64,000 nt of DNA, taken from contig CAMCMT010000006.1 in the NCBI GenBank assembly GCA_945875915.1, forward strand, positions 20,292-84,291. Direction: 5' to 3'. The DNA is from Synechococcus sp. UW140 (GTDB lineage Bacteria; Cyanobacteriota; Cyanobacteriia; PCC-6307; Cyanobiaceae). Made by a program: the position numbers and the translations under genes. The notes beneath the pieces were generated by a model. It was not told the origin of the DNA and searched no databases. It saw nothing but the letters and a program-made list of their open reading frames with translations. The first letter of the stretch is position 1. Each line of letters starts with the position of its first letter. Below, piece after piece: positions 18,293-26,346 of this stretch.

Positions 18293-20083
18293 TCAACCAA
18301 AGCTGAAGGAGTAGGCCTGCACCCCAGGGTCTAGGAATTCGATCGCAAAGGTATGGAGACGGTCAGAGCCTGTGCGCAGCCGGACCAGCTGGTGGAGCCG
18401 GTGCTGCTGCACCACTCCGTTGCCCATGGCATCGGTATCGCTGCCATGGGAGTCGCCCGGGGGCGCGCCGTCAATCCGCACCCGGAAGCGCACCGGCCGG
18501 TTGCCAGCCCCGGGCCCGAGCACCAGGTGGAGATTCCGGGCGCGGAAGCGGTAGACAATGCGGCCCCCTGGGCTGCTGGAGGTTGCCTTCTCGCTATCCA
18601 CCCACCAGCGGCCCGCCAGTCCCCAATGGTCCGGAGCCAGGTCGGCGGGTAAGTCGTAATTGCGGGCCGCCGGCGGCAAAAGGGCTCCGGAGGCGAAGCG
18701 ATCGGTGCGCTCGAAGCCCAGATAGGTTTCCGGCGAAGGGAGCTGGCCGCCCGCGGCGGCGGCCTGGCTGCCCGGGGTGGCTAGCTCCACCAGGGCCGTC
18801 GAGACCCCTGGGCGGCCGGCTTCGCGCAGAAGTTGCTGGATCACCAGTTCTGACCGTTTGTAGGCGCCTTCGCCGAACTGAACATGGCGGATTCGGCCGC
18901 GGGCATCGATGAAATAGTGGGCCGGCCAATAGCGGTTTTGGAAGGCTTTCCAGATCGCGAGATCGTTGTCGAGCACCACCGGATAGGTCACCTGGAGTTT
19001 GCGGGTGGCCTCGCGCACGTTGCCCAGGTCCCGCTCGAAGGCGAACTCGGGAGAATGGACCCCGATCACCACCAGGCCCTGGTTTCGATACTTCTCGGCC
19101 CATGCGCGCAGGTAGGGCAGGGTGCGCAGGCAGTTGATGCAGGAGTAGGTCCAAAAATCAATCAGCACCACCTTCCCTTTGAGTTGCTCCCGGCTCACGG
19201 GCGAGCCGTTGAGCCAGGTGGCCCCTGGCGGCAAGGGCGGCATGGCGCCCAGCACGGGAAGGGGCAGGGGCGAGCCAGGGGTGGTTTGGTTGGAGGACGC
19301 ATTTGTGAGGCTGGCGCTGGCAGCGGTGGACCGCACCCCAGGAGTGGCTGCGGCCGTTGGGTGCAGCTTGGATACAAGCGTTTCCTCCAGGCCGCTGGCG
19401 CCGGAACGGGCCGCGGTCGCCACGGAGCTGCGATCCAAGCCCAGGGCGATGGCCGCCACCCCCAGCAGCACCACGGCGCCCAGGCCCCTCCGCAGCGTTT
19501 CGCTGGCGCCGAGAGAGCGTTTGAGGCCCTGGGACAGCCGCCCGCCGGCCCCTAGCGCGAGGGCCAGGGAGGTGGCGGCCCCGAGGCCGTAGGCCAGCAG
19601 CAGCAGGGCCGAGTGGCCACTGGCGCCCCCGATGGCCGCCCCGGTGAGGATCAGCCCCAGGATCGGGCCGGCGCAGGGGGCCCAGAGCAGGCCGATCGCA
19701 ATGCCAAGCAGCAGCGAGCCCCCCACCGCATGGCCCGAATGACGGGCCCGATCGGCCCGCAGGGAGAGACGATTGCCCAGCCGCACTAAGGGCTGGCTGA
19801 GCCGATCGGCCAGGGCCGGAAACAGCAGGGCCAGGCCGAAGACGGCCAGCAGCACCAGGGCCAGCAGGCGACCGGCCTGGTTGGCCTGCACCACCCAGCT
19901 GCCGCTGATGGCGGCCAGGCTGCCTACCGCGGCAAAGGAGACCGCCATGCCCAAGAGCATCGGCAGAACGCTGCTGCGGAAGGGCTGGCCCAACCTGGCA
20001 AACACAAAGGGCAGCACCGGCAGGATGCAGGGGCTGAGGATCGTCAGCAGGCCGCCAAAGAAGGCCAGGATCAACACACTCAT
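18293..20083 (-). CDS. DipZ-like fusion: CcdA membrane domain, thioredoxin domain, C-terminal beta domain
   Basis: 596 aa. Residues 1-225 are a CcdA/DsbD-type transporter with several membrane helices and paired cysteines in LSPCILPVLPF and LLWAPCAGPILG. A low-complexity Ala/Ser/Thr linker leads to an exported TlpA/AhpC-like thioredoxin domain (about 300-430) with active site YSCINCLRTLP. The last 130 residues match the DipZ C-terminal beta-sandwich region (GRWWVDSEKA, YRFRARNLHLVLG). It carries electrons from cytoplasmic thioredoxin to the periplasm or lumen for disulfide reduction. The ATG at 20083 was preferred to a GTG one codon earlier. Followed on the same strand by no close gene; upstream are two genes of the same cluster. 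Confidence 0.9.
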   Translation of the reverse strand: MSVLILAFFGGLLTILSPCILPVLPFVFARLGQPFRSSVLPMLLGMAVSFAAVGSLAAISGSWVVQANQAGRLLALVLLAVFGLALLFPALADRLSQPLVRLGNRLSLRADRARHSGHAVGGSLLLGIAIGLLWAPCAGPILGLILTGAAIGGASGHSALLLLAYGLGAATSLALALGAGGRLSQGLKRSLGASETLRRGLGAVVLLGVAAIALGLDRSSVATAARSGASGLEETLVSKLHPTAAATPGVRSTAASASLTNASSNQTTPGSPLPLPVLGAMPPLPPGATWLNGSPVSREQLKGKVVLIDFWTYSCINCLRTLPYLRAWAEKYRNQGLVVIGVHSPEFAFERDLGNVREATRKLQVTYPVVLDNDLAIWKAFQNRYWPAHYFIDARGRIRHVQFGEGAYKRSELVIQQLLREAGRPGVSTALVELATPGSQAAAAGGQLPSPETYLGFERTDRFASGALLPPAARNYDLPADLAPDHWGLAGRWWVDSEKATSSSPGGRIVYRFRARNLHLVLGPGAGNRPVRFRVRIDGAPPGDSHGSDTDAMGNGVVQQHRLHQLVRLRTGSDRLHTFAIEFLDPGVQAYSFSFG

Positions 20084-20110
20084 CACAGTTGCCTGGTTGG
20101 CAAGTAGTAC

Positions 20111-20827
20111 TTAGGGGCTGGGAGCCGAAGCTGGCGAGACCGGGCAGGTATTGCGCTGGTAATCGCAGGCCTGGATGGCAGGTTTCTGCCAGCTGAGCGG
20201 GATTTCCAGTAGATCCCTAGTGCCGCTGATTGCCTGGGCTAGGAAGATCAAAGCCGCCAACAGATTGGCGCTGACGTGTAGACGACGCCAGCGCAAATGC
20301 CGGCTGATCTCGGGCCGGCCGGCCACCGAGAACAGCATCAGGCCGGTGAGCCCGGCGCCCCCCCAGAAATGGGATTGCCAGAAGGCGCCCTGGAAGGGGT
20401 TGTCGCCCAGGCGATAGACCTCACCTTGGAGGCCGAGCGTGATTACGCCCGCCCAGCAGAGCAGGGAAAAACAGGCCCGATAGGCAGGGCTTTTGGCACG
20501 CCACAACAACACCAGGGCCAGGCTCGAGCCGAGTAGCACCAGCAGCACTAAGGCCAGCCTGGGTAGGCCCCCGGGGAAGGCAGCAAGGGGGTGGCCGCTG
20601 AGGATCACCACGGCCAGGGCCAGCAGCACGATGGCCACCACAGCCGCAGCCAACCAGCGGCCCAGATCGGCGTGGTCCCGCCCCACGGTGGGCGGCAGTT
20701 TTGTCTGGTTGAGGCGGCGATCCCGGGCTTGGTAGCCCAGGCGCAGCACCATGCCAAGTAGGGGATAGACCACCGCCACTGCCAGCACGGGGTGCAGCAG
20801 CCAGAGCCAGTCGATGGATTGCAGCAT
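20111..20827 (-). CDS. DUF4079 membrane protein
   Basis: 238 aa from the ATG at 20827; a longer frame to 20920 adds a Pro/Cys-rich piece that does not look like protein. About six membrane helices, histidines in HPLAAFPGG, QSHFWGGAGL and RRLHVSANLLAALIFLAQA, the pattern of DUF4079, a cyanobacterial family resembling b-type cytochrome membrane domains. The ending is CDYQRNTCPVSP. It lies 27 bp before the DipZ-like gene, so the two are probably co-transcribed and may share a redox job. Function not established. Confidence 0.8.
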   Translation of the reverse strand: MLQSIDWLWLLHPVLAVAVVYPLLGMVLRLGYQARDRRLNQTKLPPTVGRDHADLGRWLAAAVVAIVLLALAVVILSGHPLAAFPGGLPRLALVLLVLLGSSLALVLLWRAKSPAYRACFSLLCWAGVITLGLQGEVYRLGDNPFQGAFWQSHFWGGAGLTGLMLFSVAGRPEISRHLRWRRLHVSANLLAALIFLAQAISGTRDLLEIPLSWQKPAIQACDYQRNTCPVSPASAPSP

Positions 20828-20981
20828 CGGTTCGGGGGCGAAGGAACAGCACCCGGCTGGGGCCGGGGGGCAGGACTGGCTGGGCTCAAATGGGCTTGCC
20901 GCTCCCAATCGCCCCCACAAGTTGAACGCCAGCCGATGGTGAGGCGCCAGGTCTAGGTGTCGTCCCTGGCGCCTCAGACCC

Positions 20982-21476
20982 TCAGGATTTCAACGGCGAC
21001 CAGGCCATGGTGGCGTTGAACTGCTTGCACCAAATCAGAACTGATCCCTGGGCCTTGAGGTCGATCGAGGCGGGAATCTCATAGCTCTGGGCCCCCTTGC
21101 TCGACTTCAGCGACGCCAGGATCGTGTAGCTGCCGGGCTTGAGCGGGAAGCCCGGTGCCTTGGTGCTGGCGAGCGGTGTTTTTGACGGGCTGAAGATCAC
21201 CTTCAGGTCGGGGGCCTTGTCGTTGGTCTTGAAATCGCTGCTGAGGCTGAGCACCTGCCGGCCCCCTTCTTTCTTGATCGAGAAGCTGCCGGCCACCGGG
21301 GCTTCCGCCATCTGGAAGGTGCCCTGCAGCTTCACATCTGCCGAGGCCACCATGGCCGGGGCGGCGGCCTGGGCCTGGGGCAGGGCACGGGCCTCGAGGG
21401 CGCTGCCCGTGAGGGTTGCGGCGCCGACCAGGGCAACGGCGGCGAAACGGGAGCCTGCGCTAGATAGAGCCAACAT
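20982..21476 (-). CDS. Exported DM13-domain protein
   Basis: 164 aa from the ATG at 21476. A signal peptide with a hydrophobic core (FAAVALVGAATLTGSAL) and an ALEARALPQAQA-like cleavage zone precedes a DM13 domain, recognised by GTFQMAEAPVAGSFSIKKEGG, SDFKTNDKAPDLKVIFSP, QSYEIPASIDLKAQGSVLIWC. DM13 domains have a conserved cysteine (in IWCKQF) and are proposed to take part in electron transfer or redox chemistry outside the cytoplasm. It is in the same direction as the DUF4079 and DipZ-like genes. Confidence 0.88.
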   Translation of the reverse strand: MLALSSAGSRFAAVALVGAATLTGSALEARALPQAQAAAPAMVASADVKLQGTFQMAEAPVAGSFSIKKEGGRQVLSLSSDFKTNDKAPDLKVIFSPSKTPLASTKAPGFPLKPGSYTILASLKSSKGAQSYEIPASIDLKAQGSVLIWCKQFNATMAWSPLKS

Positions 21477-21551
21477 GGCCGATGGGATGCAAATGGGCAG
21501 CTCGGGGGCCGGGATCCGAAACGGAGTAGCTCCCGAGCGAAGGGAGTACCG

Positions 21552-22463
21552 ATGAGGGATCCGATCGGATTGGCTCCGCCTGGGCAAGCGCGCTTGTTGG
21601 CCTGGCTGCCCCTGGTGGTTTACGTACTGCTGCGGGGATTGGATGGCACGGTTCTCAAGTGGCTGCAACTTCAGGGCGCGGCCCAAGCGCTGAACGGCGT
21701 GAATCCGATCAGCTTTTGCAATATTTTCTTCATTGCCCAGCTCAGTCTGGGACTGGCGACCCTCGTGCCTGGCCGCAACCATTTGTCCCGGGATCTTGGT
21801 TCCTTAGCAGGCCGGGACCGACTGCTGTTGGCGCTCCATGGAGGGTTGGGCCTGTTCCTCGGCCCAGTCGCCACTGTCCTAGCCCTAGACGCGCTCTCGG
21901 TGACCAGCCAGACCCTTCTGTTCGCGTTGGTGCTGCCCCTTTCGGCCTTGCTGGCCCGCTGGCTGTTGCATGAATCCCTGCCCCGGGCGTTCTGGCCCAG
22001 CTTGGTCCTGGTTCTCTCCGGACTGCTGCTGCCCCAGGCGGCCATGGCCATGGAGGGCGGGCCCATGGACGAGCTGGTGGGAGTGACCTGGCCCCTGGTC
22101 GTCAGTGTTGGCCTGCCCTCGACCCTGGCCGCCCTGGTGTCTGCCCTGGGGCTCTATGGGCCCCAGCACTTTTTGCTGCTGCGCCTCGGGTGGGTGGTGG
22201 GCGTGATTGGGGTTTATGGCCTCTGCCTCACCCTTGGCCGAGAATTGGCCCTGCGCGCGGCCAGCCGCCCTGGGTTTGGAGCTGGTACTGGCTGGTGTGG
22301 GCCTCGATGGCGTGGCCAGGGCCCGCAGGGAGCAATCCGATCTGACTGGTGGGCGGTACTCCCCTTGAAGACTCCCCTCGAAGTCGCCTCCTTTTGGGAT
22401 TGTTCCGGCCCAGCCCCACTAGTCCGGCCCTGCGCCCGGCCCCGTCGCTGGGGGAGAGGCTGA
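21552..22463 (+). CDS. EamA/DMT-type membrane transporter with abnormal C-terminus
   Basis: 303 codons. Residues 1-235 are a membrane protein of the drug/metabolite transporter kind (DALSVTSQTLLFALVLPLSALLARWLL, then several further helices). After about residue 235 the frame becomes Arg/Pro/Trp-rich junk (GWCGPRWRGQGPQGAIRS). In another frame the same DNA reads ELVLAGVGLDGVARARREQ and stops after RYSP, which looks more protein-like; a frameshift or junction near 22250 is likely. The stop TGA overlaps the sigma-factor ATG (TGATG). Good GGGAG ribosome-binding site before ATG. Likely a damaged or recombined transporter. Confidence 0.62.
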   Translation: MRDPIGLAPPGQARLLAWLPLVVYVLLRGLDGTVLKWLQLQGAAQALNGVNPISFCNIFFIAQLSLGLATLVPGRNHLSRDLGSLAGRDRLLLALHGGLGLFLGPVATVLALDALSVTSQTLLFALVLPLSALLARWLLHESLPRAFWPSLVLVLSGLLLPQAAMAMEGGPMDELVGVTWPLVVSVGLPSTLAALVSALGLYGPQHFLLLRLGWVVGVIGVYGLCLTLGRELALRAASRPGFGAGTGWCGPRWRGQGPQGAIRSDWWAVLPLKTPLEVASFWDCSGPAPLVRPCARPRRWGRG

Positions 22464-22984
22464 TGCAAACCACTACTTACAACTCTCTTGAGGAGCTTTA
22501 CGACGCCTGTGCTGGGGCCGTCTATCGGCTAGCCCTGCACCTAAGCCGCGACCGTCAGGAGGCCGAAGACCTCTGCCATGACGTGTTCTTGCGCTACTGG
22601 CAACAGGGCCGCTACGAACCCTCGCGGGGACCAGTGCTCGCCTATCTGTTGTTGATGACCCGTTCGATGGCGCTCAATCGCCTCAGCCAGCGCAAGAACC
22701 GTTGGGAGCTGCTGCAACGCTGGTCCCACCAGCTCTTCCCCGCGGCGGTGACCAGCCCCCAGGAGGCCGCCGAAGACGATGAACTGGCGGGACGGGTTAA
22801 AGGGGCGCTGGGCTCGATTCCTGCCGACCAGCGCCAGGTGCTGGAGCTGGCCTACTACGAGGGCCTGAGCCAGTCGGCGATCGGCGAAAGGCTCCAGCTG
22901 CCCCTGGGAACCGTCAAAACCCGATCGCGGCAGGGATTGATCCGGCTGCGGGCGTTGCTATTCGACTACCGGAGCGAACCATGA
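22463..22984 (+). CDS. ECF-type RNA polymerase sigma factor
   Basis: 173 aa. Region 2 includes LYDACAGAVYRLALHLSRDRQEAEDLCHDVF and region 4 IPADQRQVLELAYYEGLSQSAIGERLQLPLGTVKTRSRQGL, a full ECF sigma-70 architecture. The ATG at 22463 has GGGGAGAGG before it; the open frame upstream is not used. The stop overlaps the anti-sigma ATG by 4 bp (ATGA). Belongs to the group controlled by zinc-free RskA-like anti-sigma factors. Targets likely include neighbouring redox genes, by inference. Confidence 0.95.
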   Translation: MQTTTYNSLEELYDACAGAVYRLALHLSRDRQEAEDLCHDVFLRYWQQGRYEPSRGPVLAYLLLMTRSMALNRLSQRKNRWELLQRWSHQLFPAAVTSPQEAAEDDELAGRVKGALGSIPADQRQVLELAYYEGLSQSAIGERLQLPLGTVKTRSRQGLIRLRALLFDYRSEP

Positions 22985-23754
22985 GCCATCCCGACCAACC
23001 GTCCGCCGCCGCCATCGATGCCCTGCTGGCCGGCCATGCCCTCGGCGACCTCGACGATGGCGAACGCCAGCAACTGGCGGCACTGCTCCGCCAGCGGCCG
23101 GAGCTGCGCGCCCGGCTCGATCAATTCAGTACCACCCTCGACCTGTTGCCCCTGGCCCTGCCAGCCACCGCGGCGCCGCCCGCCCGCCTGCGCCGCCGAC
23201 TGCTGGAGCCGCCCCGGCCGGAGCGGCCGCCCCGCCCCTGGCTGCTGCCCGCCCTTCTCGGGGTGGGCTTGCTGGTGCTGGGGCTGGACCTGCACCAGAC
23301 CCGCCAGCAACTGGCCCAGGTGCAGCAGCAACTGCAGGCCCCTCGCCGGTCTGCCCCAGGGAAGTCGGCCCCAGAAAACCAGGGGCGCCGCCTGATCCTG
23401 GCCTCCACGCTTGGTGATTCAGCCCCCTCTGCCAAACCTTCCTCAGACCCATCCGACTCGGTCTCGCGGGGCTCGCCTACGGGAGAAGTGGTGGTGATGG
23501 CCAATTCCAACAACAATCTTTTGATACTGAACAACCTGCCGGCGCCCCCGCCCCACCACGTCTACCGGCTGTGGGCCACGGTTGACGGTCAGAAGGTGGG
23601 CTGCGTGGCCTTTGTGCCGACAGCCCAGGGCCATGTGGCGATGCCGATCCCACCGATGCCCTCCAACCTGGCCAGCACCATCAGCGTCACCCTTGAAGCC
23701 AACGCGACGGGCACGGTTCCACGCGGGCCGATGGTCCTCTCGACGCGGGTCTAA
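22981..23754 (+). CDS. RskA-like membrane anti-sigma factor
   Basis: 257 aa. A short helical N-terminal domain (IDALLAGHALGDLDDGERQQLAALL) binds the sigma factor, a single membrane helix (WLLPALLGVGLLVLGLDL) follows at about residue 87, then a coiled segment, and an exported RskA C-terminal domain with NLLILNNLPAPPPHHVYRLWATVDGQKV and ASTISVTLE. The ATGA overlap with the sigma gene is typical of a co-translated pair. The anti-sigma probably releases the sigma factor after regulated proteolysis in response to an envelope or oxidative signal. Confidence 0.92.
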   Translation: MSHPDQPSAAAIDALLAGHALGDLDDGERQQLAALLRQRPELRARLDQFSTTLDLLPLALPATAAPPARLRRRLLEPPRPERPPRPWLLPALLGVGLLVLGLDLHQTRQQLAQVQQQLQAPRRSAPGKSAPENQGRRLILASTLGDSAPSAKPSSDPSDSVSRGSPTGEVVVMANSNNNLLILNNLPAPPPHHVYRLWATVDGQKVGCVAFVPTAQGHVAMPIPPMPSNLASTISVTLEANATGTVPRGPMVLSTRV

Positions 23755-23887
23755 GCGGGCGGCGGGGCTAGCCCCATCCGATCTTGACTTTGACCCGTAT
23801 GGCATGCAATGGGTGGGCAATCGCCGTGGCTCTGCACACCAGCTTGATCCGCAAACTCTTTCCCAAACCGTTCACGAAACAGGCCAC

Positions 23888-23911
23888 CAAATCAACGTCG
23901 AAATCAACGTC
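23888..23911 (+). repeat. Short tandem repeat before exported msrA
   Basis: The unit AAATCAACGTC occurs twice (with a G spacer) just upstream of the msrA signal peptide start. In the long reading frame it codes Ser/Thr/Lys repeats; slipped-strand changes here could alter the upstream frame. Confidence 0.6.
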
Positions 23912-23918
23912 TAAACCG

Positions 23919-24621
23919 ATGACCACACTGTTGCGCCAGCATCAGGACAGACTCCTGCCAGGGGTGTGGCGCGGCACCCTCCTGGCCCTCTTGCTTCAGG
24001 TTCCCCTGGCCGGTGGCATCCAGGCCGCCCAGGTCCAGGCCCATGGCTTTAAACGGCTCCAAACCATCGCCGCAACCCAGGGCTCTCGCACGGCCGTCTT
24101 CGCGGGTGGCTGCTTCTGGGGCATCGAGGCGGTCTTCGAGCACGTCAGGGGCGTGACGGATGTGGTGTCGGGCTACGGGGGGATCCAGCAAAAATCCCAG
24201 CTACGAGCAGGTCAGCAGCGGCCAGACGGGCCATGCCGAGGCGGTGCGCATCAGCTTCGAACCCAAACGGATCTCCTATGAGCAGCTCCCGGACGTGTTC
24301 CTAACGGTGGCCCACAACCCAACCGAGCTCAACCGCCAGGGCCTGGATGTCGGCTGCCAATATCGTTCCGCCATTTTATACGGTGATGCCAGCCAGAAAC
24401 AAGCGGCCATTAGGGTCTTGGCCCAGCTGCAGCGATCCCATGCCTACCCCCGCCCCCTGGTGACCCAGGTGCTGGCCCTGCGGGGCTTCCATCCGGCCGA
24501 GGCCTACCACCAGAACTACCTGGCCCTGCACCCGACAATTTCTTTTATCGTCAGCCACGATCTGTCAAAACTGGCCCAATTGCGACAACGGTTCCCGACT
24601 CTCTACCGGGCCCTGCAGTGA
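23919..24621 (+). pseudogene. msrA: Exported peptide methionine sulfoxide reductase A, frameshifted
   Basis: MsrA repairs oxidised methionine. The start at 23919 gives a signal peptide ([17 protein letters not shown]) and the catalytic [18 protein letters not shown] in one frame up to GYGG. The remainder ([48 protein letters not shown]) continues in another frame. The shift is at the run GGGGGGATCC near 24177-24186, where one extra base explains it. All catalytic parts are otherwise intact, so this is a recent mutation, a sequencing error, or slippage-dependent expression. An export signal on MsrA fits the neighbouring DipZ-like system that would recycle it. Confidence 0.85.
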
Positions 24622-24739
24622 AGACGGTCTGAACAAACCAGGCAAGTGTGCCTCATGAGCCTTAGGGAAACCATGGTTTCCCTTGGAAGCCGATTGGACC
24701 CATAACCGTTTTTGAGCCCTTCCTATAATTTCACTAGGG

Positions 24740-24820
24740 TTGGAATTGCTGAGCAGCACCCGACGAAGGTGACCATCCCAATCCACCACCATTCGGGGCT
24801 AGATCGTCTCTTCCGTACTT
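24740..24820 (-). pseudogene. Degenerate partial copy of the DUF1311 gene
   Basis: About 80 bp resembling by eye the 3' end of the LprI/DUF1311 gene 370 bp away (25111-25190): both have TTGGAATT, GAGC-GCACCCGA/GCGCCCGAT, and GGGGATAGATCGT-like blocks in the same order and spacing, at roughly 70% identity. The rest of the gene is absent here and the reading frame is not maintained. Points to an old local duplication followed by decay. The surrounding 24622-25095 stretch otherwise holds no gene I can support. Confidence 0.6.
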
Positions 24821-25095
24821 GAATGGGGCTAGCTTATTTGCTATTGTTAGGGAACCATTGGGGGTGGTGGGTTACTGCTTCGTAAGTGCCCATCCCAAGG
24901 CCCCAACATCGACCGTGAGATCACCTTTGTGTTGCAAAGCAGGGCGTTTCAGCGGCTCAGGCTCCGCAAGCGACTGGGCTGGGTTGGGGCGCCACGGAGC
25001 AGTAGGGCTGGGCTGAGCAGTAGGGAGGGGAACGGGATGGCTAGGGCCAGCCGCAAGCGAGGGCCTATGGGTTTTCTGGGGGTAATGGCCCACGG

Positions 25096-25440
25096 CTAAT
25101 TGCCTAACGATTGGAATTCCTTGAGGAGCGCCCGATTAAGGTTGTCATCGCAAGCAACCACTAACTGGGGATAGATCGTGCCGTTTTTGTAGGACCCATA
25201 GGCCTTGGCGCACAGCTCCCGGGTGGCGTCTTGCCACTGGTCAAGCTGTTGCTTCGAGATCTTCTGCCGCAACTGGCGCTCGGACTGCTCCCATGACTTG
25301 CCCGCGCAATAGCGCATCTCAAAGGTGTTATCGCCTGGACAGCGGATGTCCGGCGTCTTGGCGCCAGCTCCATGGACTGGCACCAGCAGACAAACGACCA
25401 GCAGTAGGCGCTTCATCGAAACCACTAGGGCTGCTTTCAT
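25096..25440 (-). CDS. Exported LprI/DUF1311-type small protein
   Basis: 114 aa. The start at 25440 is chosen because AGGAG lies 7 nt before it; M at 25416 is a possible alternative. Signal peptide MKRLLLVVCLLVPVHGAGA. Mature part has cysteines in IRCPGDNTFEMRYC, ATRELCAKAYG and VVACDDNLNRAL and the repeated aromatic/charged pattern of the lysozyme-inhibitor LprI N-terminal (DUF1311) family (KSWEQSERQLRQKI, QWQDATRELC). Likely periplasmic; true function in cyanobacteria unknown. A decayed copy of its end is found nearby. Confidence 0.8.
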   Translation of the reverse strand: MKAALVVSMKRLLLVVCLLVPVHGAGAKTPDIRCPGDNTFEMRYCAGKSWEQSERQLRQKISKQQLDQWQDATRELCAKAYGSYKNGTIYPQLVVACDDNLNRALLKEFQSLGN

Positions 25441-25805
25441 GCTAGGGCTCCTGGCTGCTCCAGCCAGTTCTTTAACCATTGGAACGTGATTGCTGAACTT
25501 CCCTTGCCGGTCTCCCATGGACATAGTGATCACCCCCTTGTCTTAAGCGATGAGGCATCACCCCTTGGGCTTGGGGCCTGCGCCTGGTTGCTCATCGACT
25601 CTAAGTTTTCCCAGAGGTCTCTCTGCCTGCGGGGAAGAGAACGGTGCTCGGTCACTTTTTTGAGGGTCTTAGTCGCCCTAAGTCGATTGAAGGTCTTCGT
25701 CTTGGGTGTTTCGCAGGCAGGTGACAATTGGTTTTGCTAAGAGCAGATTTGCCGGAGATCGCCATTGCTGTCTTTAGGCTGATCTCTAGGGTCTTGGCTT
25801 GTCCC
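25441..25805. other. Region without a supported gene
   Basis: 365 bp between the DUF1311 gene and the next small ORF. Short frames exist, but none has protein-like composition or recognisable motifs. No hairpin terminator with a T-run was seen. Confidence 0.4.
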
Positions 25806-26033
25806 ATGAATGTCATCCATAAGGACCAAGAGCATCTCGTTTCCTTCTCCTCTGATGAGGTTGCCCTGCTGCTGGATCTTTGCTTTGCAGGGGCCTGTTC
25901 CGACCTCTTGCCCGCCACCAGTACGGCCAAAACCCGCGTGAGGCGCTTTGTCGGGCAGGTGCAGGAGTGTTTATTGGCTACGGCTCAGCAGGAATGGGTG
26001 GCAAAGGGGAGTCCCAATCGTCAGGAGACGTGA
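25806..26033 (+). CDS. Small hypothetical protein
   Basis: 75 aa from ATG 25806 (the frame is open to 25728 with non-ATG starts). Reads MNVIHKDQEHLVSFSSDEVA, then LLLDLCFAGACSDLLPA and a basic helical end. Soluble, helical, with a conserved-looking FSSDEVALLLDL segment. I have an impression of similar small proteins in other Synechococcus, but cannot name a family. Stands alone, 240 bp before tRNA-Phe on the opposite strand. Confidence 0.6.
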   Translation: MNVIHKDQEHLVSFSSDEVALLLDLCFAGACSDLLPATSTAKTRVRRFVGQVQECLLATAQQEWVAKGSPNRQET

Positions 26034-26273
26034 TGCTTCGCCTGGTTCATTTTTGCGCTCTCCAAGGGATCTACGGGATCTGCTAGAAGTCAATAACGGC
26101 ATTAGTGACATCGCTGCATTGCTGTTTCTAGCGCTAATCAAGGGCTTTTAAAGAGTTCTTGGTTGTTGTGGGCCCTTTATGGGGCTGCCGGTGTGGTTGA
26201 CCAGCCGAGGTGTTTCCCCCCGAATCCACACAACCAGAAGTGGAAAACCCTTGCAAATACAGAGGTTTTGGTA

Positions 26274-26346
26274 TGCCAGGACCCAGATTTGAACTGGGGA
26301 CACGGCGATTTTCAATCGCCTGCTCTACCAACTGAGCTATCCCGGC
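26274..26346 (-). tRNA. tRNA-Phe (GAA)
   Basis: 73-nt cloverleaf on the minus strand: acceptor GCCGGGA/TCCTGGC, D-loop GCTCAGTTGGTAGAGC, anticodon loop ATTGAAAA with anticodon GAA, T-loop GTTCAAATC. CCA is not encoded. Its 5' end is overlapped by the last 10 bp of comF. Confidence 0.97.

Noticed and set aside
20828..20920. N-terminal extension of the DUF4079 gene
   Set aside because: Pro/Cys-rich segment without helix-forming sequence; the ATG at 20827 leads straight into the first membrane helix.
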